From positions 1,364,001-1,428,000 of the forward strand of contig NZ_LBGV01000001.1 of NCBI RefSeq assembly GCF_001274635.1: 64,000 nt of DNA. Reading direction: 5' to 3'. Shown here one piece after another: positions 49,353 to 56,758 of the stretch (position 1 is its first letter; each line of letters begins with the position of its first letter). The notes beneath the pieces are model-generated. The model did no database searches and was not told the DNA's origin. It saw only the letters and a program-made list of their open reading frames with translations. Made by a program: the position numbers and the translations under genes. Source of the stretch: Persicobacter sp. CCB-QB2 (GTDB lineage: Bacteria; Bacteroidota; Bacteroidia; Cytophagales; Cyclobacteriaceae).

Positions 49353-49363
49353 ACAGTACCTAA

Positions 49364-49833
49364 TGCTTCACCGTGACTGATGAATAGAAAACAGAAGCTT
49401 ACCAAAACTTTCCCTTTTCAAACATACAAAAGTCCATAATCAAGTTTGTAGTCCACTCGTTACGACGAAGAATGAATCTACTCCTAAGTCAATCGGCCTA
49501 AAAACAATCATAAAATAGGCACCCCTTAATCAGTAACAGATGATCCCCAAATTCCCTACTTCAAACTTTAACTTCAAGCTATAATTAAGTCCTACAATTA
49601 CTCTAATAAAATAATAAAAAAAGGCGATGACTAACGTAATCTCTTATTATATTTAAATTAAAATCTATGTAGAAACAAATAAAGAATAGCCGTACAATCC
49701 AAAAAACATGCTCCCACAGGTAATTTTTTTTTGACTGGAATTCTGATAACATTATTTCACGACACAGAAAATCATTGCGTAAATGACCAAAAAGTACGGA
49801 GGGTTTTAGTAAGTTTGAGATAAATCCAAGCTG
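49364..49833. other. Gene-free stretch right of the IS110 element
   Basis: About 470 AT-rich bases. ACAAAAGTCCA at about 49430 also occurs at about 47497 on the other side of the element. No gene, RNA or strong terminator seen. Confidence 0.45.
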
Positions 49834-50739
49834 ATGACTGACTTCAAAACAAGAACCTACAAAGCTTTAGGCTTTTTAACCTTTCTTTACCTGACGATTA
49901 GTGGCATTTTTTTCTTCCAACAGGAAAAATTAATGTTTCACCCTAATCCGCTTGAAAAAAATCATCGATTTGAGACTGAAGTCTCCCATTATGAACACTA
50001 TTTCAAAATGGCTGATGGCACCAAGCTTCACGGTCTATATTTAGAGGCAGAAAACCCCAAAGGACTCGTTTATTATTATCATGGCAATACTGGAGACATC
50101 AGCACCTATCTTCCCTCCTGTGAATTTTATGTAGCATCAGGATTTGATGTTTTCTTAATGGATTATCGGGGCTTTGGCAAAAGTGATGGAAAAATCAGTA
50201 GTGAGCAGCAATTTTTATCTGATGCTTTAGAAGTATTTAAAATGGTGGGCACGGACTATACCAGCGAAGAGAAAATTATCATAGGCTACTCCATTGGCAC
50301 AGCCCCTGCCGCTTATGTAGCGTCAAAAGTTAACAGTAAGGAAGTAATTTTGCTGGCCCCATTCACCAGTATGCATTACCTAAGAGAACATTTATATCCC
50401 TGGTTACCCAGCATTGCCGTAAACTACCCATTAGATATCCAGCAATTTTTAAAGGAGGCTCCTATGCCGGTCACTATTTTTCATGGCCTGGAAGACAATA
50501 TCATTCCCTTTGATTGTGCCCTGCAATTAAGAAAAGACTTTAAGGAAGAAGATCAATTATTTCCTATACCCGGACAGGATCACATGAAGTTTGAAAATCA
50601 AAAGCAATACAGAAAGCAGGTGAAAAAAATTCTTCACCGTGCTCCGCAAGCTAAAAAATCCCCCTATTTTTTACCCCAGAGACGACCTAAACAATCGTCA
50701 GAGCAAGGGAGCGCAATAAAAAAAAGCACCGATCCATGA
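49834..50739 (+). CDS. Alpha/beta hydrolase (BEM46/YfhR-like)
   Basis: 301 residues with one N-terminal membrane anchor (LGFLTFLYLTISGIFFFQ, about 11-29). The hydrolase core shows the oxyanion region YYYHGNTGD, DYRGFGKSDG, nucleophile elbow GYSIGT, acid in GLEDNIIPFD and His in GQDHMKFEN. It is membrane-anchored with the catalytic domain probably extracytoplasmic. Substrate unknown (esterase or peptidase-like). The C-terminal tail is basic and low-complexity. Its stop codon lies inside the terminator hairpin. Confidence 0.88.
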   Translation: MTDFKTRTYKALGFLTFLYLTISGIFFFQQEKLMFHPNPLEKNHRFETEVSHYEHYFKMADGTKLHGLYLEAENPKGLVYYYHGNTGDISTYLPSCEFYVASGFDVFLMDYRGFGKSDGKISSEQQFLSDALEVFKMVGTDYTSEEKIIIGYSIGTAPAAYVASKVNSKEVILLAPFTSMHYLREHLYPWLPSIAVNYPLDIQQFLKEAPMPVTIFHGLEDNIIPFDCALQLRKDFKEEDQLFPIPGQDHMKFENQKQYRKQVKKILHRAPQAKKSPYFLPQRRPKQSSEQGSAIKKSTDP

Positions 50740-50751
50740 TCAGTGCTTTTT
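50721..50751. terminator. Bidirectional terminator between hydrolase and M1 peptidase
   Basis: AAAAGCAC-C-GATC pairs with GATC-A-GTGCTTTT around CAT; the plus-strand stop codon overlaps the loop. Confidence 0.85.
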
Positions 50752-50753
50752 AC

Positions 50754-52334
50754 CTATTCTGCCAATTCAAATAGCAAATGCCCATTCGGGTCTAATTTAA
50801 TGGCATTGGGTTCCTCTCCTACCGTCAATCTGAAAACTTGCTCTTTTTCACTTAGCTTTTCAGAAAAATAAATCTTATCCCCTTCAAAGGTAATGGCCAT
50901 TAATTCCAGCGGAAAGCTCGTGAGGTTTTCTTGTTCCTGCCGTACAGTGACGATGGATTCCTTCCTTTCCTTATCATAAGTCACCTTATAACTTAGTCGT
51001 GGAAGCCCTGCTTCCATTAACCAGGGATAAAAAAAGCTTTTTAATGATCTGCCGCTTACCGACTCCATCGTTACGATGAAATCCTCCGTGTTGGCATTTC
51101 CACCCGCAAATGTCTGGTAATACTGCTGAATTCCATCCCTAAAAGCCAAATCCCCAATTTCCTGACGAAGCATATGCAAAACCCAGGCTCCCTTATAATA
51201 GGAATACTTATTCAGCATTTTATTCGGGTCTTCTACCACTTCGGGCACCACTACTTTAGATGGAAACTGCTTTTTATAATTGAACACCTTATCCTTGCCC
51301 TCTTTCATAAAGGCGATCAAAGCCGGAGTACCATACCGGTGCTCCAGATACATGGCCGTAAAATAAGTCGCAAAGCCTTCCGACAACCACAAGTCATTCC
51401 AGCGTACTTCGGTCACCATATTCCCCCACCATTGATGGGCAATCTCATGTGCGATCAAACGCTCCATCCGCTTCGGATTATCGACTGCACGCTCATCATA
51501 AAAAATACAAGCTGCATTTTCCATTCCCCCATAACGGGTAGTGGACTGCGACTGCCAAAGCGACTCAAATGGATATGGCGCAATATACTCTCCAAAGAAA
51601 TTCAAGACATCCTGCGTCACGCTCAGGGCCTGCTTCATATGCTCGGCATCCTCCGGATAGGCATAACCTTTCATCGGCAAAGCACCCTCCAGTGGCCAGG
51701 CCTCCAATTGAGCCGCTCCAAAAACCATCACCTTCGTAGGAATATCCTGCTTTTCCTCGAAAAACCACTCTTTATACATTCCACCAAAAGGTCGAACCTC
51801 TTTCAAAATACCATTGGCCAATACTTCATAATGCTCCGGAGCCAAAATATGCCAGTTCACCGTAGCCTTATCCGAGGGATGATCCACCACCGGTAAATAA
51901 TGATGCGCCCGGTTGGGCCAGTTATCCCCGAAAATAGTCCTGTTGCCATATCGATTTTGGCCCATGATCAGGCCATCTTTCGGTACGCCTCGATACTCCA
52001 CCTTTATGGAGGCCGTATCTCCCTGCTGCAAACTTAGGTCTACCACCAATTGCTGTTTCAATTGCTCAAACTTCAATGATTGCCCCATTCGGCTTACCGA
52101 CAACACCTCCATCCCTCCATTATCATCAGCACTGACCAGTTCTAGTGTACACTGGTCCAGGTCTTCAGTGGCCAAATAATGGATTTGAGCCGTAGCATTG
52201 AGACTGTCATTTAAACTATTTACCATCATATGGAAATCATAATGATGAACATCAATCCCTTGCTGAGCAATAGATTTACTTGCAATAGTCGACAGGGCCA
52301 TCAATACACCTGCTCGCAAAAATTTACATATCAT
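50754..52334 (-). CDS. M1-family metallopeptidase (aminopeptidase N-like)
   Basis: 526 residues from ATG 52334, which gives the signal peptide MICKFLRAGVLMALSTIA... cut near KSIAQQ; the ATG at 52376 would add a polar leader. The N-terminal beta domain is followed by the exopeptidase motif YGGMENAACI and the zinc site HEIAHQWWGN with the third ligand Glu in WLSEGFATYF. The catalytic Tyr lies in YYKGAW. It removes N-terminal residues from peptides in the periplasm or outside the cell. The long C-terminal HEAT-like domain of some M1 enzymes is missing; the protein is a compact form common in Bacteroidota. Confidence 0.93.
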   Translation of the reverse strand: MICKFLRAGVLMALSTIASKSIAQQGIDVHHYDFHMMVNSLNDSLNATAQIHYLATEDLDQCTLELVSADDNGGMEVLSVSRMGQSLKFEQLKQQLVVDLSLQQGDTASIKVEYRGVPKDGLIMGQNRYGNRTIFGDNWPNRAHHYLPVVDHPSDKATVNWHILAPEHYEVLANGILKEVRPFGGMYKEWFFEEKQDIPTKVMVFGAAQLEAWPLEGALPMKGYAYPEDAEHMKQALSVTQDVLNFFGEYIAPYPFESLWQSQSTTRYGGMENAACIFYDERAVDNPKRMERLIAHEIAHQWWGNMVTEVRWNDLWLSEGFATYFTAMYLEHRYGTPALIAFMKEGKDKVFNYKKQFPSKVVVPEVVEDPNKMLNKYSYYKGAWVLHMLRQEIGDLAFRDGIQQYYQTFAGGNANTEDFIVTMESVSGRSLKSFFYPWLMEAGLPRLSYKVTYDKERKESIVTVRQEQENLTSFPLELMAITFEGDKIYFSEKLSEKEQVFRLTVGEEPNAIKLDPNGHLLFELAE

Positions 52335-52472
52335 AGATGACTGGATTAAAGGAATAGATTCTAATCGAATGCCCAAAATTAAAATTACTTTCCTACTATT
52401 TGAATTTTCGGAAAAGTAAATTTTTCGTGAAGGCTACCCCCCAATGGCGGCCAGTCCAAAAATACGGGCACA

Positions 52473-52506
52473 AAAAAAAGGCAACTCCCTCAGGAACTGC
52501 CTTTTT
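52473..52506 (-). terminator. Terminator downstream of miaA and the small membrane protein gene
   Basis: AAAAAGGCA pairs with TGCCTTTTT around an imperfect inner stem; on the minus strand the T-run follows the hairpin. Confidence 0.8.
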
Positions 52507-52544
52507 GTTTAGATTTGGTATTTTGAGTTCAAAGAAAACTTTCC

Positions 52545-52658
52545 CTATTGATTTGACCTCACGCGCACCGGCGCCAATTTACGTTTTGGCTTGTTGTTGT
52601 TCTTGAACTGATCATACAGCACAATCATCATTATCAGGGAAATTATAAAACTAATCAT
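52545..52658 (-). CDS. Small single-pass membrane protein (37 residues)
   Basis: The minus strand encodes a 37-residue peptide: a hydrophobic N-terminal helix (MISFIISLIMMIVLYDQFK) followed by a basic tail with NNNKPKRKLAP and ending RVRSNQ. This fits a short inner-membrane protein with a positively charged cytoplasmic tail. It lies between miaA (60 bases upstream) and a strong terminator, so it is probably cotranscribed. No strong ribosome-binding site is visible, which is usual in Bacteroidota. Function unknown; chance ORF not excluded. Confidence 0.5.
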   Translation of the reverse strand: MISFIISLIMMIVLYDQFKNNNKPKRKLAPVRVRSNQ

Positions 52659-52718
52659 ATAACATTATTTAGTTCTGCTATTATTACAGCAAGAATCATT
52701 CCAACCAAACGATGTGCC

Positions 52719-53654
52719 CTAAGACCGCTGCCATTCTGCCAAAAGTTCTTGTATGTTTTGATCTACACCTGCTTCACTCTTTAACCAGTAAATCTGATGT
52801 CCCATCTTTTCCATTCTACGGAAAAAAGTCATCTGCCGTTTAGCAAAACGATGAATTTGCGCTTCTAATGACGAAAACATCTCTTCGTAGCTTAACTTCC
52901 CCTGTAAATGCTCGGTAATCATCTTATACTCTAAACCGTAGTAAATCAAGCCTTCAGCAGGTACTTTTTTCAGCAAAGCCTCTACTTCGCCGAGCATGCC
53001 TTCCTCAAATCTTTTTTTCAGGCGAAGGGAAATTTTACGTCTTCTTGCTTCCCGATCAATCTCAATACCCACCAACAACTGCTTTTCTGCTGCTACCGGT
53101 CTTACATAAGCGGGTAATTCCGCCGGGGGATGTTGGTCAAAATATCGTTTCACCTCCAGCGCCCGGATCATCCGTTTCCGATGCCCCCAATCTTTAAAAT
53201 AGGCCGGGGCACCCCATTCCTTCAGCTTTTGCTCAATTTCCTTATCGGATAATAATTCCGCTGCTGCCCGCCAGCTCATATCTTCCGGCACCAGTGTGTT
53301 GATATTTCCTGCCAGTATGGTTTGAATATACAAACCTGTTCCCCCACAGAGAATAGGCAATTTTCCCCGCTCACTTATATCATTAAAAGCCAAATGAAAA
53401 TCTTCCTGAAACTCCCGAAGATTATATTGATAACCTGCTTGGCGAATATCAATCAAATGGTATGGGATATTGCCGTATTCAGCCAGATCTTTCCCCGTTC
53501 CCAAATCCATCTCCTTATAAACCTGTCGGCTATCTCCACTGATAATTTCGCCCTCCAGCTCCTGCGCAAGCCTGACCGCCAGGGCTGTCTTTCCAGAAGC
53601 TGTAGGCCCTATGATCGTGATTAAGGCCTTATGTTTTTCATTGGACTGTTGCAT
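52719..53654 (-). CDS. miaA: tRNA dimethylallyltransferase
   Basis: 311 residues, normal for MiaA. The P-loop is IIGPTASGKT (residues 16-23 GPTASGKT), followed by ISGDSRQVYKEMDLGTGK (DSxQxY motif), YHLIDIRQAG, GGTGLYIQTILAG, the KRMIRALEV segment and QIHRFAKRQMTFFRRM. It transfers a dimethylallyl group to N6 of A37 in tRNAs reading UNN codons. Cytoplasmic. A TAATTTTG box on the minus strand lies only 5 bases upstream of the ATG, so the mRNA may be nearly leaderless if that box is used. Confidence 0.96.
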   Translation of the reverse strand: MQQSNEKHKALITIIGPTASGKTALAVRLAQELEGEIISGDSRQVYKEMDLGTGKDLAEYGNIPYHLIDIRQAGYQYNLREFQEDFHLAFNDISERGKLPILCGGTGLYIQTILAGNINTLVPEDMSWRAAAELLSDKEIEQKLKEWGAPAYFKDWGHRKRMIRALEVKRYFDQHPPAELPAYVRPVAAEKQLLVGIEIDREARRRKISLRLKKRFEEGMLGEVEALLKKVPAEGLIYYGLEYKMITEHLQGKLSYEEMFSSLEAQIHRFAKRQMTFFRRMEKMGHQIYWLKSEAGVDQNIQELLAEWQRS

Positions 53655-53778
53655 TCCGCAAAATTAGAAAATCTTCCCCAAAGCAGCCTCATTCAAAAAA
53701 TCAATTGGCCAATTAATTTTTCCCATTTGCCCCGTGGATGAAAATTCCTCAAATTTGATTTTCAAAATTATCATTTCT

Positions 53779-54144
53779 ATGAGCAGAAAAATATATCACC
53801 TTTCCACCTGCAGTACCTGTAAGAAGATTATTGCAGAAATTCAACCAGATCAGACTTTTGAATTACAAGACATCAAAACCGAAAAAATCTCGGAAGCCCA
53901 ATTAGCAGAAATGCAGGCTTTAGCCGGAAATTACGAAAGTTTGTTCAGTCGCAGGGCCCGAAACTATGCCGCCCGGGGACTAAAAGATCAAATTCTAACA
54001 GAAGAGGATTATAAAAACCTCATTTTGGAAGATTACACCTTCCTTAAACGCCCCGTCATTCTTTTTGAAAATCAGATATTTATCGGAAACAGCAAGAAAA
54101 CTGTAGGGGCCGCCATAGAAAGTATCCAAAATCATTCCGCATAA
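53779..54144 (+). CDS. ArsC/Spx-like thioredoxin-fold protein
   Basis: 121 residues from ATG 53779 (MSRKIYHLSTCSTCKKII); the upstream ATG adds 15 residues without similarity. The CSTCKK motif near the N-terminus carries the ArsC-type redox Cys. LFSRRARNY and FLKRPVILFENQIFIGNSK match the ArsC-family core, where RPVI is the conserved segment. Family members are arsenate reductases, Spx regulators or YffB-like proteins of unknown role. No arsenic genes are nearby, so arsenate reduction is not implied. Confidence 0.86.
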   Translation: MSRKIYHLSTCSTCKKIIAEIQPDQTFELQDIKTEKISEAQLAEMQALAGNYESLFSRRARNYAARGLKDQILTEEDYKNLILEDYTFLKRPVILFENQIFIGNSKKTVGAAIESIQNHSA

Positions 54145-54204
54145 AATGATCTAAATCCTTTTTTGGTAGCTGGAATTTTAACTACTTCGCGCAAGTATTT
54201 TTAA

Positions 54205-54360
54205 GGTACATCCTCGGATGTTGAAAAGGGAACCGGGTGTAAATCCCGGGCAGTACCCGCTGCTGTAATTTCCCCACGTTCGCTTACCCTCTGCCACTGA
54301 CTATCGTCGGGAAGGCCAGGCGAATATGGGAATGAGCCAGAAGACCTGCCTGTAAACTAT
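54205..54360 (+). ncRNA. Cobalamin riboswitch
   Basis: The conserved core is visible in order: GGGAACCGGGTGTAAATCCC, CAGTACCCGCTGCTGTAA, a peripheral stem, and the B12 box GAGCCAGAAGACCTGCC at about 54333-54350. This class binds adenosyl- or aquocobalamin and represses expression. It precedes the DUF4465 lipoprotein gene by about 85 bases. Confidence 0.93.
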
Positions 54361-54443
54361 GTTAAACACTTTCGGGAGTTAGAGTGGAATATTTTTTCGA
54401 TCATCGAAAGATGGATCACCCTTCCGTATTTTTCAAAAAACCT

Positions 54444-55226
54444 ATGTTAAAAAGAACGCTACTATTGATGAGTCTGGCGGCTACTGTTGTATTATCTGCC
54501 TGTAACAATGATGATGATCCGGTAAAAGATACCGTGATTGATTTTTCAAATTTGACGCTTGAAGAGGAAGAGACTTATTACCTTGACAGCGAAATGACCG
54601 GTGAAAAAGGTGATGATGGTTGGGGAGGAGACGCCTATTTTTCTGAAATAAACTCAGGAATTCTTTCGTTCACTCACCAGTATAATGCAGGCTGGGGAGG
54701 TTTTGCTGGCTATACCTATTCCAACGTTTCTGATGCTACCTACAATAAGGAGGAAACGGACGCAGACAAATTTCTTTCCTATCAATCTGCAGCGGCCAGT
54801 AATTATGACAAAAATTATTTAATCGCCTATCCAAATAAAACGCATAACCTGAAATTTAATACGGTTACCGCTATTAAAACCATCACCATTAATAACAATG
54901 GAACGGCTTATTTAAGCATGAAAAATGGGGACGCTTTTGCCAAAAAATTCGGCGGAGAAGATGGAAATGATCCTGATTTCTTCAAAGTTATTTTTACCGG
55001 TTTGGATGTTGATGGTAAAGAAACAGGTTCTGTAGAATTTTTCTTAGCAGATTACCGTTTTGAAGACAATTCTCAAGACTATATTTTGGAAGATTGGACA
55101 ACTGTGGATCTTACTGGTCTGGGTGAAGTTAAAGAAATTGCCATCAATTTTGATAGTACAGACCCTGGCTATGGCGGAGGAATACAAACTCCTTCTTACC
55201 TTGCCATCGGTCAACTGACTTACTAA
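54444..55226 (+). CDS. DUF4465-like lipoprotein under cobalamin riboswitch control
   Basis: 260 residues from ATG 54444 (MLKRTLLLMSLAATVVLSACNN; lipobox LSAC, followed by Asn/Asp residues as in surface-exported Bacteroidota lipoproteins). The body matches DUF4465: GWGGDAYFSEINSGILSFTHQYNAGWGGFAGYTYSN, YLIAYP, FFKVIFTGLDVDGKETGSVEFFLADY, PSYLAIGQLTY. The riboswitch directly upstream makes a role in vitamin B12 capture at the cell surface likely. Surface B12-binding lipoproteins (BtuG, BtuH) are known in Bacteroidota; equivalence to either is not shown here. No btuB receptor follows, so it stands alone. Confidence 0.85.
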   Translation: MLKRTLLLMSLAATVVLSACNNDDDPVKDTVIDFSNLTLEEEETYYLDSEMTGEKGDDGWGGDAYFSEINSGILSFTHQYNAGWGGFAGYTYSNVSDATYNKEETDADKFLSYQSAAASNYDKNYLIAYPNKTHNLKFNTVTAIKTITINNNGTAYLSMKNGDAFAKKFGGEDGNDPDFFKVIFTGLDVDGKETGSVEFFLADYRFEDNSQDYILEDWTTVDLTGLGEVKEIAINFDSTDPGYGGGIQTPSYLAIGQLTY

Positions 55227-55249
55227 TCAGCCACCAAAAAAAAATATTC

Positions 55250-55281
55250 AAATCCCCTGATCACCTCAGGGGATTTTTTTT
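55250..55281. terminator. Terminator between the DUF4465 and VOC genes
   Basis: AAATCCCCTGA pairs with TCAGGGGATTT around TCACC, followed by a long T run; A-rich on the left, so it may act in both directions. Confidence 0.88.
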
Positions 55282-55937
55282 ATCCCTTCAAAAACACCAG
55301 CCCTGACTTTCGCAAAAAATCGCCCCCCGGTATCAGTCCACTCTAACTCCAGATCATTCACCACAGACGGTTTTGTGGTCGGCAACCAATTCCTTCCGGC
55401 CTTTACACAAATCATGACGCCCTGATGATCGCCCACCCAACAGAAATTGGGTCGGAAACTTTCCGGTGCTTTGGGTTTAATGCCGAAAATCGTCTGTAAA
55501 TATTGGGCTAAGGCCAAAGGGTCCTCTGAAGGCAAACCCACTTCATTAACTCCCAAGACTTCCGTTAAAGAAAAAGCCCCTTTTACAGAAGCAGCAAAAC
55601 CCGGCCGCTCAATAAACTCCACGATATTGCCTGCCGGATCATAAAAATAGATCGCGCGGCCATTTGTAAATTCAATAATTTCGGACGCTTCAAAGGGCAA
55701 AAGTCCTATTCCTTTTTGCTTCACAAATTCCAGGGCCGCCTGAATTCTTCCCCGGGGGATTAAAAAAGCAAAATGATAATAGGGCGCCCCAACTTGTTCT
55801 TGAAAAATGAGCTGCGTCCAGCCAGCTTTCATTACAATAAGACTCCCCTCCCGTCTTAGCTCAAAACCCATATGTTGATAAAAAGACAATTGGGCGGGAA
55901 GCTCACTACAAAACAATTTCAATCGGTGAATTTGCAT
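55266..55937 (-). CDS. VOC/glyoxalase-family protein
   Basis: 223 residues with two beta-alpha-beta-beta-beta modules: MQIHRLKLFCSELPAQLSFYQHMGFELRR...RAIYFYDPAGNIVEFIER, then FSLTEVLGVNEVGLPSEDPLALAQYLQTIFG. Possible metal ligands are His4 and the Glu in NIVEFIER. It is likely a cytoplasmic metal-dependent lyase, isomerase or dioxygenase-fold protein; the reaction is unknown. Its 3' end overlaps the terminator shared with the DUF4465 gene. Confidence 0.82.
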   Translation of the reverse strand: MQIHRLKLFCSELPAQLSFYQHMGFELRREGSLIVMKAGWTQLIFQEQVGAPYYHFAFLIPRGRIQAALEFVKQKGIGLLPFEASEIIEFTNGRAIYFYDPAGNIVEFIERPGFAASVKGAFSLTEVLGVNEVGLPSEDPLALAQYLQTIFGIKPKAPESFRPNFCWVGDHQGVMICVKAGRNWLPTTKPSVVNDLELEWTDTGGRFFAKVRAGVFEGIKKIP

Positions 55938-56010
55938 AGGCTTTGATTCATACCATTCAGAAATAAAAAGAATATAAGCACATACTGTTTCAATTCCTGT
56001 TTCAAGCCCC

Positions 56011-56018
56011 TATTTTTG
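56011..56018 (+). promoter_or_regulatory. Putative -7 box of the pseudouridine synthase gene
   Basis: TATTTTTG fits TAnnTTTG. Transcription would begin near 56024, which supports the ATG at 56048 over that at 56027. Confidence 0.45.
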
Positions 56019-56047
56019 CGCGCTATATGGAACAGAATACACTATCC

Positions 56048-56749
56048 ATGGAATTGGAAATATTATACCTCGACGAATACTTTTGTGCTATCAACAAACC
56101 GGCCGGCTTGATGGTCCATAAATCCCGTGTTGCCCGGGACGTAAAAACCTTCGCCATGCAGGAGTTAAGAAATCAGCTGGACCGATATGTTTATCCGGTG
56201 CACCGGTTGGATCGCGCCACTTCAGGCATCCTGCTTTTTGCCCTGAGCCCGGAGGATTGCACGCTGGCCCAGCAAATGATTACGGACCGAAAAATCACCA
56301 AAAAATACTGGACAGTACTACGCGGCTACACACCGGAGGAAGGAGAAATTGACAAAGCCCTGACGTCCGAATTCAATGATACCCCCAAGGAGTCCCTGAC
56401 CATTTATAAAAAACTGGAACAGCAGGAGTCTCCCTTTAAAGTTTCGGAAAGATATCCGGCCTGCAGAACTTCTCTGGTAGAAGCGCAGCCGATAACCGGC
56501 CGAACGCATCAATTGCGTCAGCATTTTGCCAAAATCCGGCACTATATTATCGGAGACAATAAGCATGGGGACCATAAGCTGAACAAAGGCTTCAAATCAG
56601 AAGTGGGCGTGGAGAACATGCTGTTACATGCCAGAAGTTTGACTTTTATACATCCCCATAGCCGGGAAAACGTTCATATAGAAGCTCCTTTGCCTGATTA
56701 TTATTCCGAAATATTGGATAAATTAGGTTATCAATATCATCAACAATAA
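56048..56749 (+). CDS. RluA-family pseudouridine synthase (TruC-like)
   Basis: 233 residues from ATG 56048 (MELEILYLDEYFCAINKPAGLMVH). Catalytic motif HRLDRATSGILLFAL with the essential Asp, then KKYWTVLRGY, the TGRTHQLRQHFA motif and LLHARSLTFIHP. There is no S4 domain. Short RluA members without S4 and with VHKS near the start resemble TruC (tRNA-Asp U65), but the RNA target is not certain. The ABC exporter gene starts 9 bases after its stop on the same strand. Confidence 0.88.
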   Translation: MELEILYLDEYFCAINKPAGLMVHKSRVARDVKTFAMQELRNQLDRYVYPVHRLDRATSGILLFALSPEDCTLAQQMITDRKITKKYWTVLRGYTPEEGEIDKALTSEFNDTPKESLTIYKKLEQQESPFKVSERYPACRTSLVEAQPITGRTHQLRQHFAKIRHYIIGDNKHGDHKLNKGFKSEVGVENMLLHARSLTFIHPHSRENVHIEAPLPDYYSEILDKLGYQYHQQ

Positions 56750-56758
56750 GCTAGACTC

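Larger units (their letters stand above)
47916..49363 (+). mobile_element. IS110-family insertion sequence
   Basis: An 11-bp direct repeat ACAGTACCTAA occurs at 47916-47926 and 49353-49363 and probably marks the two junctions (core repeat). The element is therefore about 1.44 kb. It carries one transposase gene with about 95 bases of non-coding DNA on the left and about 270 on the right. IS110 elements lack classical inverted repeats and use a structured non-coding RNA (bridge or seek RNA) for target choice. The long right end is the natural place for it here. Confidence 0.75.

Noticed and set aside
51174..51896. 240-codon plus-strand ORF over the M1 peptidase
   Set aside because: Antisense shadow of a gene with intact HEIAHQWWGN zinc site.
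53779..54144. Arsenate reductase with resistance role
   Set aside because: Only the ArsC-family fold and Cys motif are visible; no arsenic efflux or regulator genes are nearby.
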